Shown: positions 1 to 12,598 of the stretch, in pieces
Numbering within the stretch: the first letter of the stretch is position 1
How the letters are laid out: each line of letters begins with the position of its first letter
Source of the DNA: Blasia pusilla
Taxonomy: Eukaryota > Marchantiophyta > Marchantiopsida > Blasiales
DNA: 64,000 nt
Direction: 5' to 3'
NCBI GenBank assembly: GCA_050084515.1
Contig: CM114273.1
Coordinates: 1,674,001-1,738,000 of the forward strand
The notes under the pieces: generated by a model
Databases searched by the model: none
Told to the model about the DNA's origin: nothing
Seen by the model: only the letters and a program-made list of their open reading frames with translations
Translations under genes and position numbers: made by a program

Positions 1-289
1 TTGATTAATACTTATATTATATTATACTATAATGTGTGATCCTAAGCAAGATTGCATATGGATAAAGTCATTATATGTGGACTTATGTCCATCTTATAAT
101 AGGATTTGTTCATGTAACCTACGTTTCCCCATTCTTTTTCATCCCCCAACTTGCCTTCATGATCCGTACTTTCTAAATTTTGCCTACCCCCGCCTCAACT
201 TCCTCTCCCGTTATTACCTCGCTCACTCTTGTTTTGCCTTCCATCATGAACTATAAATGTGGATCCAACTTTTTGTCCACTTTTGTGCA

Positions 290-1210
290 ACCATGATCCT
301 AGATGTACAATAAAATAGTGGGATAATTAGACAAAATAACAAAAAGTTTACAATTTAATCCCTTTATTCATATTTGATGGTAAGGGAAAATAAAATTTAA
401 TAGAGGAGAAATAGATATTGTTTAAATTTTATGGAAGGGTTGAGTTATTTAGGGGAGTGGTGTATCATTTATATTGAATGGAGGAATGGAATATTATCAT
501 TCTTCTAAGAGTTAAGAAAATAGAAAGTTTATTCAAATTATGAAATAAAAAAGGATTATTTTTTAAATAATTATCTTACTTCACGTTTGATATTTTGGAA
601 AAGGAAAATAAATTTTAATGGAAAAAGGAAATAATTTTATTTATTAAAATAAACTAATAATTTAGTTGATGGATGGTATTTTGGTGGGAAAAGTGGAAAG
701 AGAAGAGTAAATATTTTTTAAATTTTTATGGAAGAATGAAATTATTTGGGGGAGTTGGAAAGTATTTAAATTTTAATTGAGATATAGAATTATTTTTTAA
801 ATAAAAATTTGTTAATATTTTAAGATTTAAGAAAATAAAAATTATATTAAAATTTGAAATACAAATTATTTCTACATTATGAAAAAAATTTCACGTACAA
901 GTATATATATATATAATATGGGCAAACCCATAGACACGACAAAAAAAAAAAGTTTGCAAAATTTTCCTTTAATTCAAATTTGATGGAAAATAAATGGATG
1001 GTGAAAATAATTTTTAAAATTAAAATTAACTTATAATTTAATTAATTTCTATTATTTTGGTGGGAAGGAATGAATTATTTAAACTTCTTTGAAAACTTTA
1101 AATTGTTTAGGGGAGTGTAATGTAATTTAAATTTAAATAGAAGAGTTAAAAAATATTTTTATTTTGAAAATTTTATAAAATATTTTTGAAATGGAAAAAT
1201 ATATTTAAAA
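290..1210 (+). repeat. Three diverged copies of an AT-rich dispersed repeat
   Basis: Roughly 310-600, 660-900 and 930-1200 share an ordered set of motifs: a start like GACAAAATAA...AAGTTTACAA, then TTTGATGG, TTTTGGTGGGA, TTTATGGAAG, ATTTAGGGGAGTG and a long AT-rich end. The same order is found in reverse complement at about 20395-20790. The copies are too diverged to show clean termini. A non-autonomous element or solo-LTR family is likely, but no terminal inverted repeats or target duplications were found. A short (TA)n tract lies at 901-917. No coding sequence is supported in this stretch. Confidence 0.55.
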
Positions 1211-1239
1211 AAAGAGAAAAGAACCCAAATACTAGAACT

Positions 1240-2930
1240 GCTTCGGATCATATAAAAACTCTTTTACGAAGTGACACTGCAATTCCCATTTTGCGGTGCG
1301 CTGTAGTGGTCTTAATCATTTTTTAAACCACAATAAATGCCAAACGTCAAGAATGGCCACCCACCGGATTCCGGAGGCCAGACGGTCTGAAAGTCCGTGT
1401 CTCGGTCCCTCGGATCGGGGATCCTTTGACTAGTCTTCCCAGAAATTAGGGCTCATGTAATTACCTCGGAACTGGGAACTTTGATAACTGTGGTCCGCAA
1501 CCGCAGTTACGACTCAGGACTCAGGAGTGAAGAGTCAGCGTTGACTGACTCTGAACCGTGCCAACTGTTGGTGAGTAAATGAGGAAAGGGGCGAATTGCG
1601 GGAAGAGACTTTAGGTGTGAGGACCGCACTACACACACACACAATGTGTAGATAGACGGTACTTTATCCGGTGACTACTGTGCGAAGGCCCGTCCCTCGG
1701 CATGGGCACATGCACCCATCGTGAGTCCACATGGTATGGATGATGGTGGCAGTACAAGTGTATGGGATGCATGATGAATGGCAGAGAACTGTCAGCACAT
1801 GATGGGGGAGCCATGATGCTCATGGCCGCCACGTTTTGCGCAAGATGCCGGCGACGGTTTGTCGCCTCGGCCCGCTGCTGCTGTAGATGGCGCCGGCCGG
1901 CCCTTTCCCTTCCCTTTCCCTACTCCGTGGCCCGTCCATCGCCTCTCTACCTATCCCGGATTCCCGGTCACCTGCAAGACTAGTCACCCCGTACAGTAGA
2001 CACCGTCGTCCGGCCCGGCGTCTGGCGGCCTCGTAGATACGCCAATTGTAGACCCTATCCGAACACGTAAAATACGCCGGAGCGGAGAATCTGGGTCCGT
2101 TCTTCAGAAGAACCTGGAGATGGAAAACACCAAGGCGGATGGATCCAAAACCGTCAGGGATGGACTTTTGCGGCCGGCCACCCCGTCGATTATGGATGAG
2201 GAAGTTTTGAATTTACAGTTCTGCAAAAAGGTCCCCCCCTCTCCCTGGCTCCCTTGAAGGAAGGCTTTCCCCACCAGTGGCCTCATGAGTCATGATACGA
2301 GCGCTGGCGTGGCTTCCGTCCGTCCCAGAGCTCTCCTCTCCGTGTGAGTAGGTGGGTGGACAGGTTGGATGGATGGAATGAATGAAGCGCGGTCTGGCTG
2401 GCTGGCTGGCGGAAAACATCTGTGTCCGGATGCGGAAACAAACAAAGAGTCGGGAGTTGGCGCTTAACCCTTGTCCGGAATCCGGCTGCAAAGGGTCCCG
2501 GACGATCGGCTTAACGACACAGTAAGTTTCCGATACCCAAACTACCAAAAAATACCAAATACCTAGAAAGAAGAAATCAAATCAAATCAAGTCAGGAGCT
2601 AGAAAAAAAGTCGGAAAGTAGTTTTTTTTCTTAAATAGCTGAAAGATGTTATTTTCGATTGTGATGTGCTTCTCGATTCTGACGCGCTTCTCGATTCTGA
2701 CGCGATTTTGGGCGGGGATGGTGAGAGGCATGGACGGGGACGGCGGGAGGAAGGACGGAGGGCGTAGGGGACGAAAAGAGACGTGCTACATGTCGAAACG
2801 GAGAGCGTGACGAGAGCTTCGTTTTGATCCGGACCTTGTTGCATGACGTGAAGTATTTTTATTTTTATTCATCGTTTTAGAATTCGGTTCATATTAGGGT
2901 TCCAAATGTGAATATTAGGGCTTTGCTTAT
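1240..2930. other. GC-richer stretch without a recognised gene
   Basis: Base composition changes sharply from the AT-rich repeat to a GC-rich segment. Short simple tracts are present: an AC run near 1630-1645 and TGGC tandem units near 2393-2415. Open frames on both strands are short, have no recognisable domain and show no splice-linked continuation. It could be a promoter or CpG-rich leftover of a lost gene, or old transposon sequence. I see no supportable gene here. Confidence 0.3.
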
Positions 2931-4650
2931 TGTCATATGGAGAAATTTCCCAAGGTAACGTCCTCTATTCACCCAACCTTCCCCTCCTTTCCCAAGTCCT
3001 TTCTTGTTTTTCGTATTTGTCGTATGTGCTTCTCATTTTGGTTCGATTCACGTTTGTATTTGTTATCCCTCCCGTACATACACTTTTCTTCTCATCTATT
3101 TTATCTCGAAGGGCCCATGATCTTTTCACACTCTTAGCAACTCTACGTATTCATGAGTTTATTTTTGGGAGGGGGTTGGGACTAGAAGTCCTAGGTGATG
3201 TCGGTAGGTGAGAGTTTATGTTAGAGGGAGCATTACCGTGGACGGGAAGAGAGTTGTTTCGAGGACCGCTCGTTCGAATGGGGATGATAGGATTTGTTAT
3301 TGACGGGGATTGTCGCACGATTTTATTGGAGGGGCCTTGTCCTCTTCTTGGTGAGTTGCATCCATGCCTCGACCCCGCATCGGCTCCGTGTGGGGACCCG
3401 TGGGTCGTCTAGTCGGGATACTAAATGCCCATGTTGTCTCGAATTCTTCACTTGTTCAGAATCGGAACCACTTAGCGGCTAAACATCCCGACTTTGATAG
3501 ATTTGGATGGGTGGTCCCTCCGTCGACCATGGATGCTCTCCGGTGCTTCCCGCATCATCGCCCCCCCTCCGAGGCATGGGAGTGGTTGAGGTCCCACCAG
3601 TGACATTATAGGTCTCTTGAGACCCGTTTTCCCCGCCCGAGGTTGTTTCATAGGATCCCCCATGCTATTCGGGGACGACCTCCCCACGCATTCCTCCTTC
3701 CCCTTGCTAGGATCGCTCTTGATCCTATGGATGAGCTCTCTTGGTACCTACTACTTCTCCTTCCACGATGGTGTCTTCGTTACACTCGGGGAGGAAGGCG
3801 GTCATAGAGAGGTTATAGCACGTCGAGACGCTTTCGAGGAGGTGATTGGGAGTCTGCAGAGTGAGTTTGTGGCATTCGCAGAGGTAATAGTTCACCTGGT
3901 TTCCCGGGGCGATCTGGAGCGGCCAGTTGCGGCGATGTAGGAGGACACTGGGCGAGCACTGTGAGTACTCGCGGCACGCGTGCTCTTCGCACGATGGACA
4001 TGGCTCCTTCTTCATCTGTTACCATCGATGCCCCACGGAGGCTACATCCTCGCCCGGTGGTTGACATTCCGGCTTTTGCGCGTGACTTCCATCGACACGG
4101 CTATATGCCTTGACCCGTCCCTCTTTTGCGGGCACTCGAGGCGTTCTCCGAGGATTGCGGCGGAGGTTTTGCGGTATGATGTCTGAACACCTTCGTGATT
4201 GCTTTCCTTCCGAGGACACCGCTAGCGGCTTCTCCGAAGTTGCTTGGTTGCCTCTCACCTAGCTCGAGGGAGAGTGCCCAGCAGCGATGGCCCAAGTATT
4301 AGGGGCGGGGCGACTTTTGGCGTTGTCGAAGGAGGGTGGTGGTATCCGTCCGATTGCCATAGGTGAGGTGCTCTTGCGGTTGGTGAGTCGTACTCTCGCT
4401 TTGCAATTCCGTGATCTCTTGTTGTTGCTGATATTGTCTCTGCTGTTGGTGAGTTTCGTCGTTTGGGGGAGGGGAATGCCCCCTTCTTCCTTTTCTGGTC
4501 TTGTTGTGGCCTTCAGGTTTTGACTCTTTGAGTCCCCCTCTTTTGTACTTCCGATGGGTTTTCCATCACTCGTTTTTATCGAAGTGCATCTTCCTTTCAA
4601 GATGTTATTTGTATAGATATATATGAAGAGAAAAAAAAAGATTTGTTTAT
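2930..4650 (+). pseudogene. Degenerate non-LTR retrotransposon (reverse transcriptase fragment and 3' tail)
   Basis: Decayed LINE-like element. Around 3725-3805 one frame gives a segment ending LLLLLPRWCLR, typical of the region before the RT domain in some plant non-LTR elements. At about 4287-4410 the frame reads LGAGRLLALSKEGGG then IRPIAIGEVLLRLVSRTLAL, which is the N-terminal RT motif block (GGxRPIAxGEVLxRLV). Stops and frameshifts separate these blocks, and the palm with its YxDD motif is missing: the sequence jumps to a 3' tail near 4525-4590 (TTTTGTACTTCCGATGGGT) followed by an A-rich run at 4624-4641. The same tail recurs at 47334-47400. The element is therefore internally deleted and non-functional. 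The 5' limit is uncertain. The element type is inferred from motifs; the family name is not known. Confidence 0.6.
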
Positions 4651-6823
4651 GTGCATGGACGGTCGAATGTTTAATTAAGATAAAAAAAAAAGGTTGAGGA
4701 CCCTAAGGAGCAACCCCACCTAACTAGGCCGAATGCGGTGGTTGACGTTATACCTTACCCATGATGGGGTGTGTAAAGTCGCCCCACATCCCATTAAACA
4801 ACTTTCAAAGTAATATAGCGGAACTGCCGCAAAAGGAGATTGTATCATTGTAAGCGGGGCCCCTCCTAACCATAGTATAGCTCCATTAACGACGCACAAA
4901 AAGTTGGGGGAGTGGAGGGGTTTAGAAAATAAAAAAATTTGAATTCAAATTTGGTGTATATGTGATGCTCGCTTTCTTGCTTCTAACACTTCTATTGTGG
5001 CCAATGAAATATCCTTCAAGTACAAAGTGATCAATTGGCATTGTAGCACACTACTATATTTATGACAACAATGGGGATGTTGTTCCTTATTCGTTTCGTT
5101 AACCCTCATCCCTCTTCCGAATTCCCTATAAATTGTTACATTCTCCTTATTAGTGTGCAGGAGATTGTAGCACAACGGGTGGGATGCTCATTTTTGCCCA
5201 AGTATCCCTCCCCGCTTACCTCGACTCTCATCCTCCATGGCCTAACCCGATGATGAATAGGCACGATGGTGATTCACATGGCCTCATGGGAGGTTTTTGG
5301 AGGTGTGATAAATTTACCTCTATTGGGGTTGGATTCTTCCCCACAATGGGGATAGTCTTATTTTTTCTTTTACTCTTACTCCCACACAAAGTTGAATTTT
5401 CTTTAAAGGAAAGTATTAACATTAGAATGTGTTCTTTATGTGCAAATTTTTTTAAGATAGGATTTCTTCTACCATATATACAAATTTCTTATAAGGTTGA
5501 AAGTTCAACACGGGTTGGTCAGAAGTTCATTTATAAAATTGGAGAGTGCAATTCAAGGATAGAGGATACACAAACTTGGAGCCCCAAAGAGATGTGGCGA
5601 AGCTACTCTAAGAATATTTGAATGGACCTAGGATCTTATTTAGCAGTGTTGTACTATGGAAAAACTTGGAAGGTATATACTTATGCCACTACATCACATG
5701 GGTGCTCTTACTAGTAAGTCTCAATATATGGCTTTTCTTGGTTAGCACAAAAAATCCTAAAGAGGTGATCGTTCATTATGCTTGGATCCATTGTATCGTC
5801 ATGGTCCGAGAAAGTTTGTTTGAGGTAGAGGTTGTATTAGAAGGGATGCAAACAAGCTTTATCTAAAACTTGCTCTTATCTTTACCAACTCTATCTAAAA
5901 GTTGGTAGAGTTCCTTCCAATATATCCATAAAATTCCTTGGATTATCCATAAATAAATTTGGATAAAAAAAATTAGAGATTAAGTAATCATAAGATAGTG
6001 ATAGAATTATCTTTTTATGAAACTTCTTAGTTCTATTGAACCATAGGGATTGTTTTGGTAGCTTTAGACACTATATTGAGAAAATTTAGTCATAGGGCAT
6101 GCCATGAGTTGTGATCCGATGAGTTGCACATGCACTTTATTGTGGTGAAAGTAATGGAAAACATCATAATACCAAGTCATAATAAAACATGGCTTGAGGG
6201 ATATGGTTTCAAACAAGAATATTTGGTCATATGACTATTTTGGCCATTATGTCAAATAAATATAAAGAAGATAAGAATGATGAAGTAATGATAATGAAGG
6301 ATAACCCAACCTTTTTGTTCATGGCTATCAAGAAGATGTTAGAAGAGCCTAATGAAGAGTCCCAATGTAACAAAATGATTTGGAAATTAGTCGGCTTGCG
6401 TCTTGCGGCTTTCATGTCACGTTTTCCACCTTTTGTCCGAATTTCATCTTGTGTTTTGCAGCTTCTGTCCAACATTCATCTAGCATTTTGCAACTCTCAT
6501 CTACTCGTCACCTCCTCGTTGCTATGTAGTTGCTATCTTGTTTGCCTCATGGTCATGCCGTGTGCCCTCCCAAAGGACGTTTGCATTTTTTTCTCCGCAA
6601 TTGCTGTTGAATTAATCACTTTGCTATCGACTATGCCTATTAGATAACTCCCGAGCCATACCCTTGGTTTGAACTTTTAACCCCTAGTAGCTCTTGAGGC
6701 TCTGGTTTACGCTTCACAAGCGCAGGACTCAATAGGAGCTCAGCGGTCCTATCTGGCTCAGGTTCCAAGCTTCCGGAGTCCCGGTTTAGTTGTAAATGCT
6801 ATTGCTCTCTAGAGACTAGTGAG
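4651..6823. other. Intergenic, no recognised gene
   Basis: Mixed-composition sequence with scattered short open frames on both strands. The longest, at 5184-5621 (+), encodes an unremarkable protein with no motif I recognise. No RNA gene or repeat structure was identified before the 67-bp tandem repeat that follows. Confidence 0.3.
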
Positions 6824-7022
6824 TTGATTTTCTAAGCTAGTAGCAGGAATCAGATGAGGCCTTGCTCTTGACATTGCCCTCGTCTATACTTTGATTTTCT
6901 AAGCTAGTAGCAGGAATCAGATGAGGCCTTGCTCTTGACATTGCCCTTGTCTATACTTTGATTTTCTAAGCTAGTAGCAAGAATCAGATGAGGCCTTGCT
7001 CTTGACATAGCCCTCGTCTATT
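6824..7022. repeat. 67-bp tandem repeat, three copies
   Basis: A unit starting TTGATTTTCTAAGCTAGTAG begins at 6824, 6891 and 6958, giving an exact 67-bp period. The copies differ at only a few positions, so the amplification is recent. It lies about 200 bp upstream of the hAT transposase remnant and could be its subterminal repeat block, as hAT elements often carry subterminal transposase-binding repeats; that link is inference. Confidence 0.9.
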
Positions 7023-7231
7023 TTATCAGTTTGTTGTTTGGCTCGTTGTGATTGCATGTAGTTTCGATGTAGTTATTCTCTGAAGCCCTGCGACTATCAT
7101 TGCTTGCGCAGCAGATATTGTCACTACCATATATCAAATTCCACATCGCCTTCTTGTTGTACGCATCTTATTTAGGTTATATTTGACAAGGGTACTAGTT
7201 TTAGACTTTTATATCCATTTTTGCAGTTTTC

Positions 7232-9341
7232 ATGGCCAAACAACAGAGAACAAAGAATGAATTGTTATTTAAGGAGGTTCCCAAGGAACAACCTAATGTC
7301 ATAGCTTTGTTTGGATCATTTGATGAGAGGGATGACCAAAGTACATTGGGCAGCCTCGTGGGCAGCAATGGATCCATACATGAGAAGAACCATGTAGCTT
7401 GGAAGGATGTGTGATATACCATGTATGATTGGATAAGCTTTGATGAAGAGATTGGGAGGATTCATTGTAATACTTGTAGAAAAGGTAAAGGCAAGTGTGT
7501 ATTCGCTAGGGATGGTGCTATCAATTGTAACGTATCGGCATTCATAGATCATGTAAAGTCAAATGAGCACATAAAACTTGCTTGGGCCGCCAATAGGGGT
7601 AAGAAATCTACCGCTAAGGCCACAACTTCATCCAACCAAACCAGTGAGGTTGCTTTGCTGACTTTATTTAGGTCTACATACTTTCTTGCAAAGGAGGCCA
7701 TGCCCTTTTCAAAATTCAAGGGTCTCTGTAAGTTTTTGCTCGTTATGAATGCACCTATCATTAGGGACTTGTATCAAGACGAGAAAAGTTATAGTGAGAT
7801 GTGTTTCTTCATTAGCCAAGTTTTGATGAAGAGGACTTCAGCTAGAGTTCAGGCATCTCCTGTCTTTGGAATCATGATAAAAGAATCTACTGATATCTCT
7901 ATGATAGGTCATTTAGTTGTGTTTGCAACATTTATTGAAGAGGGCCAAGCCGAGTGTTATTTTGTAGGCTTGATTTGTTGCGAATCTAAGTGCTCCAATG
8001 CTATTACTAACATTTTGTTGGAGTTCATCAAAGATGGAGGACTATAACATTAAAAAATGGTAGCAAAAGGATGCCTCTACTTGATGGAAATTGATTCTAT
8101 TATGAATGATGTAGCCAGATATTTCAGAAGTTCTTCCAAGAGGAAAGCCAACTTAGCAACACTTCAAGAAAAGTTGAATAATTCTCAAAGAGTCTTGAAG
8201 AGGTATCATAAGATCAGATGGTTGTCGTGTTGGCAAGCTGTCTATGCTTTGTGTGATTCATTGGCTTCTGTATTGACATATTTCAGGGATATTCCCTTGT
8301 CAGAATATGATGGGAATGCCTCAAATTTATACAACAAGTTAAGATCATTCCAAATGATCTAGCAGTTGTATTTTCTTGCTGATATTCTTTCTAGCCTTGG
8401 TAGCTTGAGTAAAATTTTCTAGTACAAGTTTGTAGATGTTAGTACTATTGGTAGCATTTTTAGTTATGAGATAGCTTCTATTACCATGACTTATGTCATG
8501 GAAAGTCAATATTTGAATGCATCTACTTTTTCGGGAGAAACAGATTATCATATCCTACCCGACTTTGGACCCCTTGATGAATATCTTAGACGTTTGCAGT
8601 ATGAAATTAGGGGTAGTAAGTTTCATAGTAAGTTTCATTAATATGTTGAGAGATCGCATCGGGAGAGATCTAAAAGCTGCTCTTTTATTTGAAAAGACAT
8701 ATGCTGAGAGTGTACACTCAGCTTTGCATGATTGGTTTAGGAATAAAAATCTGATTGGGACAATGAATGAACCCTTTGCACATGCCCTCTTGACAAGTTG
8801 GGTTAAATAGTTGGGGGTGTAAGGACTTGGAAGACTTTTGTGGACATTTTGGATGTGAGTTACCATTGAGGGAAAACTTGTGATATATCGTCTGTTATAA
8901 ATTTGGATGTTGTTAAACAAGAATTTCAGTCCTTCAAGTTGATGGCTACGATAGAGTGGAAAGATCAAAATTTCAAGGATCTATGGCCCTATGGGCAATG
9001 GTGAGCTGGAACCCAACTTTACAATGTAAGTTTGCTAATTTGCTTGTCTTGGCTAATGTTGCAAGGGTGCAATGTGTTAGCACTACCATATGTGAGATGG
9101 CTTTCTCAATTCAGAATATACTAAAGACCAAGTCTTGTAATAGACTAGCTAACATCTAGACGTTGTTTTGAGGATTGCTCTAGAAGGACCTGTAGATGAC
9201 TTTGATGACATGTTGGTTGACTCTCTAGTTTTGTGGAAAACTTCTGCACATTTCACATACTTGTATGCTAATCCTGATAGATACATGAATCCTCAGGAAG
9301 AAGTGCAACTTGATGCCCCCTCTCTTGACATGTCAAGTTGA
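7232..9341 (+). pseudogene. Decayed hAT-family transposase (ZNF862/DUF4371 type)
   Basis: Remnant of a hAT transposase. The N-terminal zinc finger appears near 7470-7570 as IHCNTCRKG...FIDHVKSNEHIKLA (CxxC ... HxxxxxH). Next comes the DUF4371-like segment: FLAKEAMPFSKFKGLC near 7681-7730, then FGIMIKESTDISMIGHLVVF near 7867-7926, the block that holds the first catalytic Asp in ZNF862-like proteins. Further frames at 8057-8362 and 8517-8810 carry helical-domain parts (for example RYHKIRWLSCWQAVYALC). The C-terminal dimerisation block is at 9040-9160 (STTICEMAFSIQNILKTKS, compare S..CERxFSxMNxIKT). The product would be the cut-and-paste enzyme. Stops and frame changes at about 8048, 8363, 8811 and 9160 break it into at least four pieces, so it is inactive. 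Terminal inverted repeats were not identified. Family assignment rests on motif order. Confidence 0.75.
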
Positions 9342-10299
9342 TGTTGATGTGAATTTTTTGTCTAGGATGTAGAGGGGCATGATCCTTGGTTCCCAACTGG
9401 TTGGGAAGCATAGCCAGGTTCAACTCCTGTCAAGGATGCAACAAGTGCAGGAGGGGTCTGAGGGAGTAGTCATCCTTTCTTGCAAGGTCTAAGGGAGTTA
9501 GGGAGGAGAGTGACACTCTAAGCTAAAGAGAGGTGAAGGAGAAAAATAGGAAGTGAGGAAGATAGGATGTGAACCACAAACAAGAAAGGAAGCGTGCAAG
9601 AAGAAAAAAAGAAAGCCTTCTTAAAACAAATTATGCCGGAAATTGACTGCCACCAAAAAAAGTTTCCAGAACATGTACACCACCCGGGAAAATTGCCGAA
9701 AAATGGCTGCCAGAAATTTAATAACACCAGAAAAAAATTGGTAAGATATTTCAAATTTTGGAGTTGAATTGACTATTAAAAAACCTACAATATTTTACTG
9801 ACATAAACTAAATTTACCTGACATGGCCCGCTACCTGGCAAGAAAATCCGGGATATATATCAGAATACCAGTAATTAGAAGAAATTTTTTAAAAAAATTC
9901 CCGGGACCTTGGTGTGAACCTCCATTCCTAAGAAGAGCCTTACAATCTTAAAAATATAGATTTTTGGAGGTGCCTATAGCGCTAGAAGAAAAAATCGTAA
10001 ACATTGAACTTTTATGGTCGTGTTATATATTAGCTATTAGCCTACTATAATAGGCTACTAAGGGGGGGTTGAATAAGAAAGAGTGAAACATAAATTTCCC
10101 TCTCAAAATAACTCAGGATTTGGGCGGGATGAGGATAGTTAATTCTTAAAGTACAAGAGGATTTTCATATTAGTGGTGAAAAAGAGAACTAAGGGAGTGA
10201 GGAATTTTTTTCTCAAATTAATAAGAAATTAAAGGGAATGGGGGTTATTTTTGGATAAGGGGAATGATTAGGTGCAAGTGGGGTGTTTCCAAGTGAATT
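9342..10299. other. Intergenic, with a possible tRNA-like remnant
   Basis: No gene recognised. At 9405-9440 the sequence CAGGTTCAACTCCTG forms a T-arm-like stem and loop resembling a Pol III B box, preceded by TGGTTCCCAACTGG, which loosely resembles an A box. The spacing is too short for a tRNA, so at best this is a decayed tRNA-derived sequence. The rest is AT-rich without structure I can identify. Confidence 0.25.
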
Positions 10300-10359
10300 T
10301 TTTTTCTGCATTCACATGTGTCCACATTCCCATGTGGACACATGGGAATGCAGAAAAAA
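10300..10359. repeat. Near-perfect inverted repeat (27-bp arms, 6-nt loop)
   Basis: Left arm 10300-10326 (TTTTTTCTGCATTC...TCCACA) pairs with right arm 10333-10359 with a single mismatch; the loop is TTCCCA. It could be a minute foldback element or encode a hairpin RNA. It is the first of two long hairpins within 140 bp. Confidence 0.85.
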
Positions 10360-10392
10360 CCATGCACATTAATAATAATTAAACTTCATGTG

Positions 10393-10437
10393 CTTTTTAG
10401 AGGAAAGTGTGTTGGAAACACACTTTCCTCTAAAAAG
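10393..10437. repeat. Perfect 21-bp inverted repeat with 3-nt loop
   Basis: Left arm 10393-10413 begins CTTTTTAGAGGAAAG and ends GTT. Right arm 10417-10437 is its exact reverse complement. The loop is GGA. Perfect pairing suggests recent origin or selection. A foldback element or a small-RNA precursor are both possible; no flanking target duplication was identified. Confidence 0.9.
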
Positions 10438-10439
10438 TT

Positions 10440-12598
10440 GAGATTAGTCTTGCCCTTTGTGGGTCAAAATGATAGTAAAGTGAGATTAAAAAAAAAAACC
10501 TTAAGGTCTTAAGTGCCAAGTTACGGTGAAACACGTCACATAGTTTCTGGCTACATTTTATCAAATTTAGAATCAAGAGAATTAATAAAAATTCCATTCT
10601 AGCTGGACTCATAATATAGAGAGTAAATAAAATAAAAAAACCAATTCTCTCTAATTTTCTGTAATGATTGAAAAACAAGAAACTTACACCATGGTCGTTT
10701 GGTTTAGGGATACGAAGACGAAATTACACGGGATTAAAAATAAATCGAAAAGATCATAAAAAATAAAATGCACAAAAGCCTTTCCATTGTACCTCACCTC
10801 TCGCGTCGCCAAGCGATTGAATAAATGAAAACAAGCAAAATGCTGAAAAGTGCACGCCACGTGCCTTGCAACATACAGTCCAGCCGGTACTGGGGAAGCA
10901 CGTCAGGTACGGTTAAAACGACCATTCATTAGGAGGCCAGGAAAAGCGTTTACCCAATCTAGGACACAAGAACCTCGCATTTTTCAAAATAAAATTTAAA
11001 ATTATTATTTTATATTTCGGGGACTTACTATAATACTGTCTACCGTCTACTATAATGTGAGGGTCACTGGGGTACAAAGGGCATACAGTATCTGCAGTGT
11101 TTTCTTACCCCGAACTGGTTTATTCACACTAATTGCACTGCGCGCTTCAGCGTATTTCTCTATGTGTGTGTGTGGGTGAGAGACAGGGGGCTCTCCGCAC
11201 TATACTGGTAGCGTATTAAGCCTTACTTTGTTAAATAATTAAATAAACTATAGTAACCGAGAAGTTCGAATTACGTGGTAGTGAGTCATTACAGTGCGCT
11301 CTTGTCAGAGTCCAAACTGCGCACGCAGCGCCCGCGGCTCTGCCTGCTAGGCCCTGATGACGCCACGGGGGAGGGAGGGGGAGCGTCTGGAGAGAGGCAG
11401 CGCGCTTTGTTGTTTGTACGGGGAATAGTAGGCGGGGTGAGAGGGGAGAAGAGCGCCTATTACGGAATCGGGAGGCGGAAAGCTGTGAAGCTTCGCATTG
11501 CTGCTGCTGATGCAGCTCGACATCTGCAGTGAGGATTCCGCGTGGGAGAGATCTACTGATTGAAGTGCGGTGCATTGGTTTGGTGAAAATCGAATGGTAT
11601 CTTCTGGCGATCGAGTACCTCGTGGTTGCGGCGAGAGAGATACGCGCTCTACGTGTCTCGTGAATGTCAGCGATTGCTCGGGCTATGCATGCACTGCGAT
11701 GCGTACGTGTCGTCGATTTTACCGATTTCTGATAGTGGCATCCATTTTTTTCTTCAGGGCGTGGATTTAGTTTATAACCTGCAAGTAGTAGGAAAGGTCC
11801 AACTCATTTGAAGAGATTTGGCGTGGAGAGGCCGCCATTAGTAATTGATGCAACTTTAGTCACAGAATATCTGCCGAGTGGACAACTGCTTTGAGTACAA
11901 AGTAGCTCAGGTTGCGAGGTGATACTGAGGTCCAGTAATTGTACGTGAACATTTGTCCCACTCTAAATTCTCCTTTGTTTCATGTTCTCTTGCACAATTC
12001 TCTGGCTGGAAAGTATGTCTTAAACGATTGCTGCTATGAGTTGGTGATCATGGCATAATCTTTGTAGCTTCAGTGATGTTCTTGATAGTGCCGGAGAATT
12101 TTGTGTAGCTCGGAATACTTGGGGGTCCAACCCCCTGTTAGAAGCTGAGAAGCTCGTGTCTTGTCCGATGATGTGACATAGCATGTAACTTAACTATGTC
12201 TGGAGAACGTGCGTTGAAATCTACGGATGTAATACTTGATTCGATCTCTTCCGGACCAATTTGAATTTTGCGAGAAAGCGTCGACGGTTATTGCTTAAGC
12301 ACGCGATTCCCAACCTGCGGAGTCCCCAGAGAGTTCGCGAAGTCGTTGCTGCTGGCAGTTCACACATGTTTATCTTACCTTTGAAGTCTTACTGCGGTGC
12401 CGGGATCGACTTGAGTCATAAGTCTCCGAAAATCTAAGACTTGGAGAGGGGAAATGGAGTAGCTGTCAAATGTTAGACGCATAGGTGGAAACGCCCATCA
12501 GTCCGGATGAGAATGATGATATTTTTTCCATTTGAATTCGAATCGAAGTGGTAAACGTAGGATAGTGAAGTAATGCAGGATTGTTGCGGAGGAGAGAT
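10440..12598 (+). promoter_or_regulatory. Upstream region and probable 5' leader of the LYK3-type gene
   Basis: From about 11.1 kb the sequence becomes GC-richer than the AT-rich flank and stays so up to the LYK3 start codon, as expected for promoter and 5' UTR of an expressed plant gene. Several short upstream ATG frames are present and none encodes a recognisable protein. The transcription start, and whether an intron lies in the leader, cannot be fixed from sequence. 10440-11100 holds nothing recognisable. Confidence 0.3.

Noticed and set aside
2213-2844. Minus-strand frames at 2.2-2.85 kb as exons of one gene
   Set aside because: Low-complexity Ser/Arg/Pro composition and no domain; joining them by splice sites gave nothing recognisable.
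11231-11811. Small protein genes in the GC-richer stretch upstream of LYK3
   Set aside because: Frames on both strands overlap, have no domains and lie where a 5' leader is expected.
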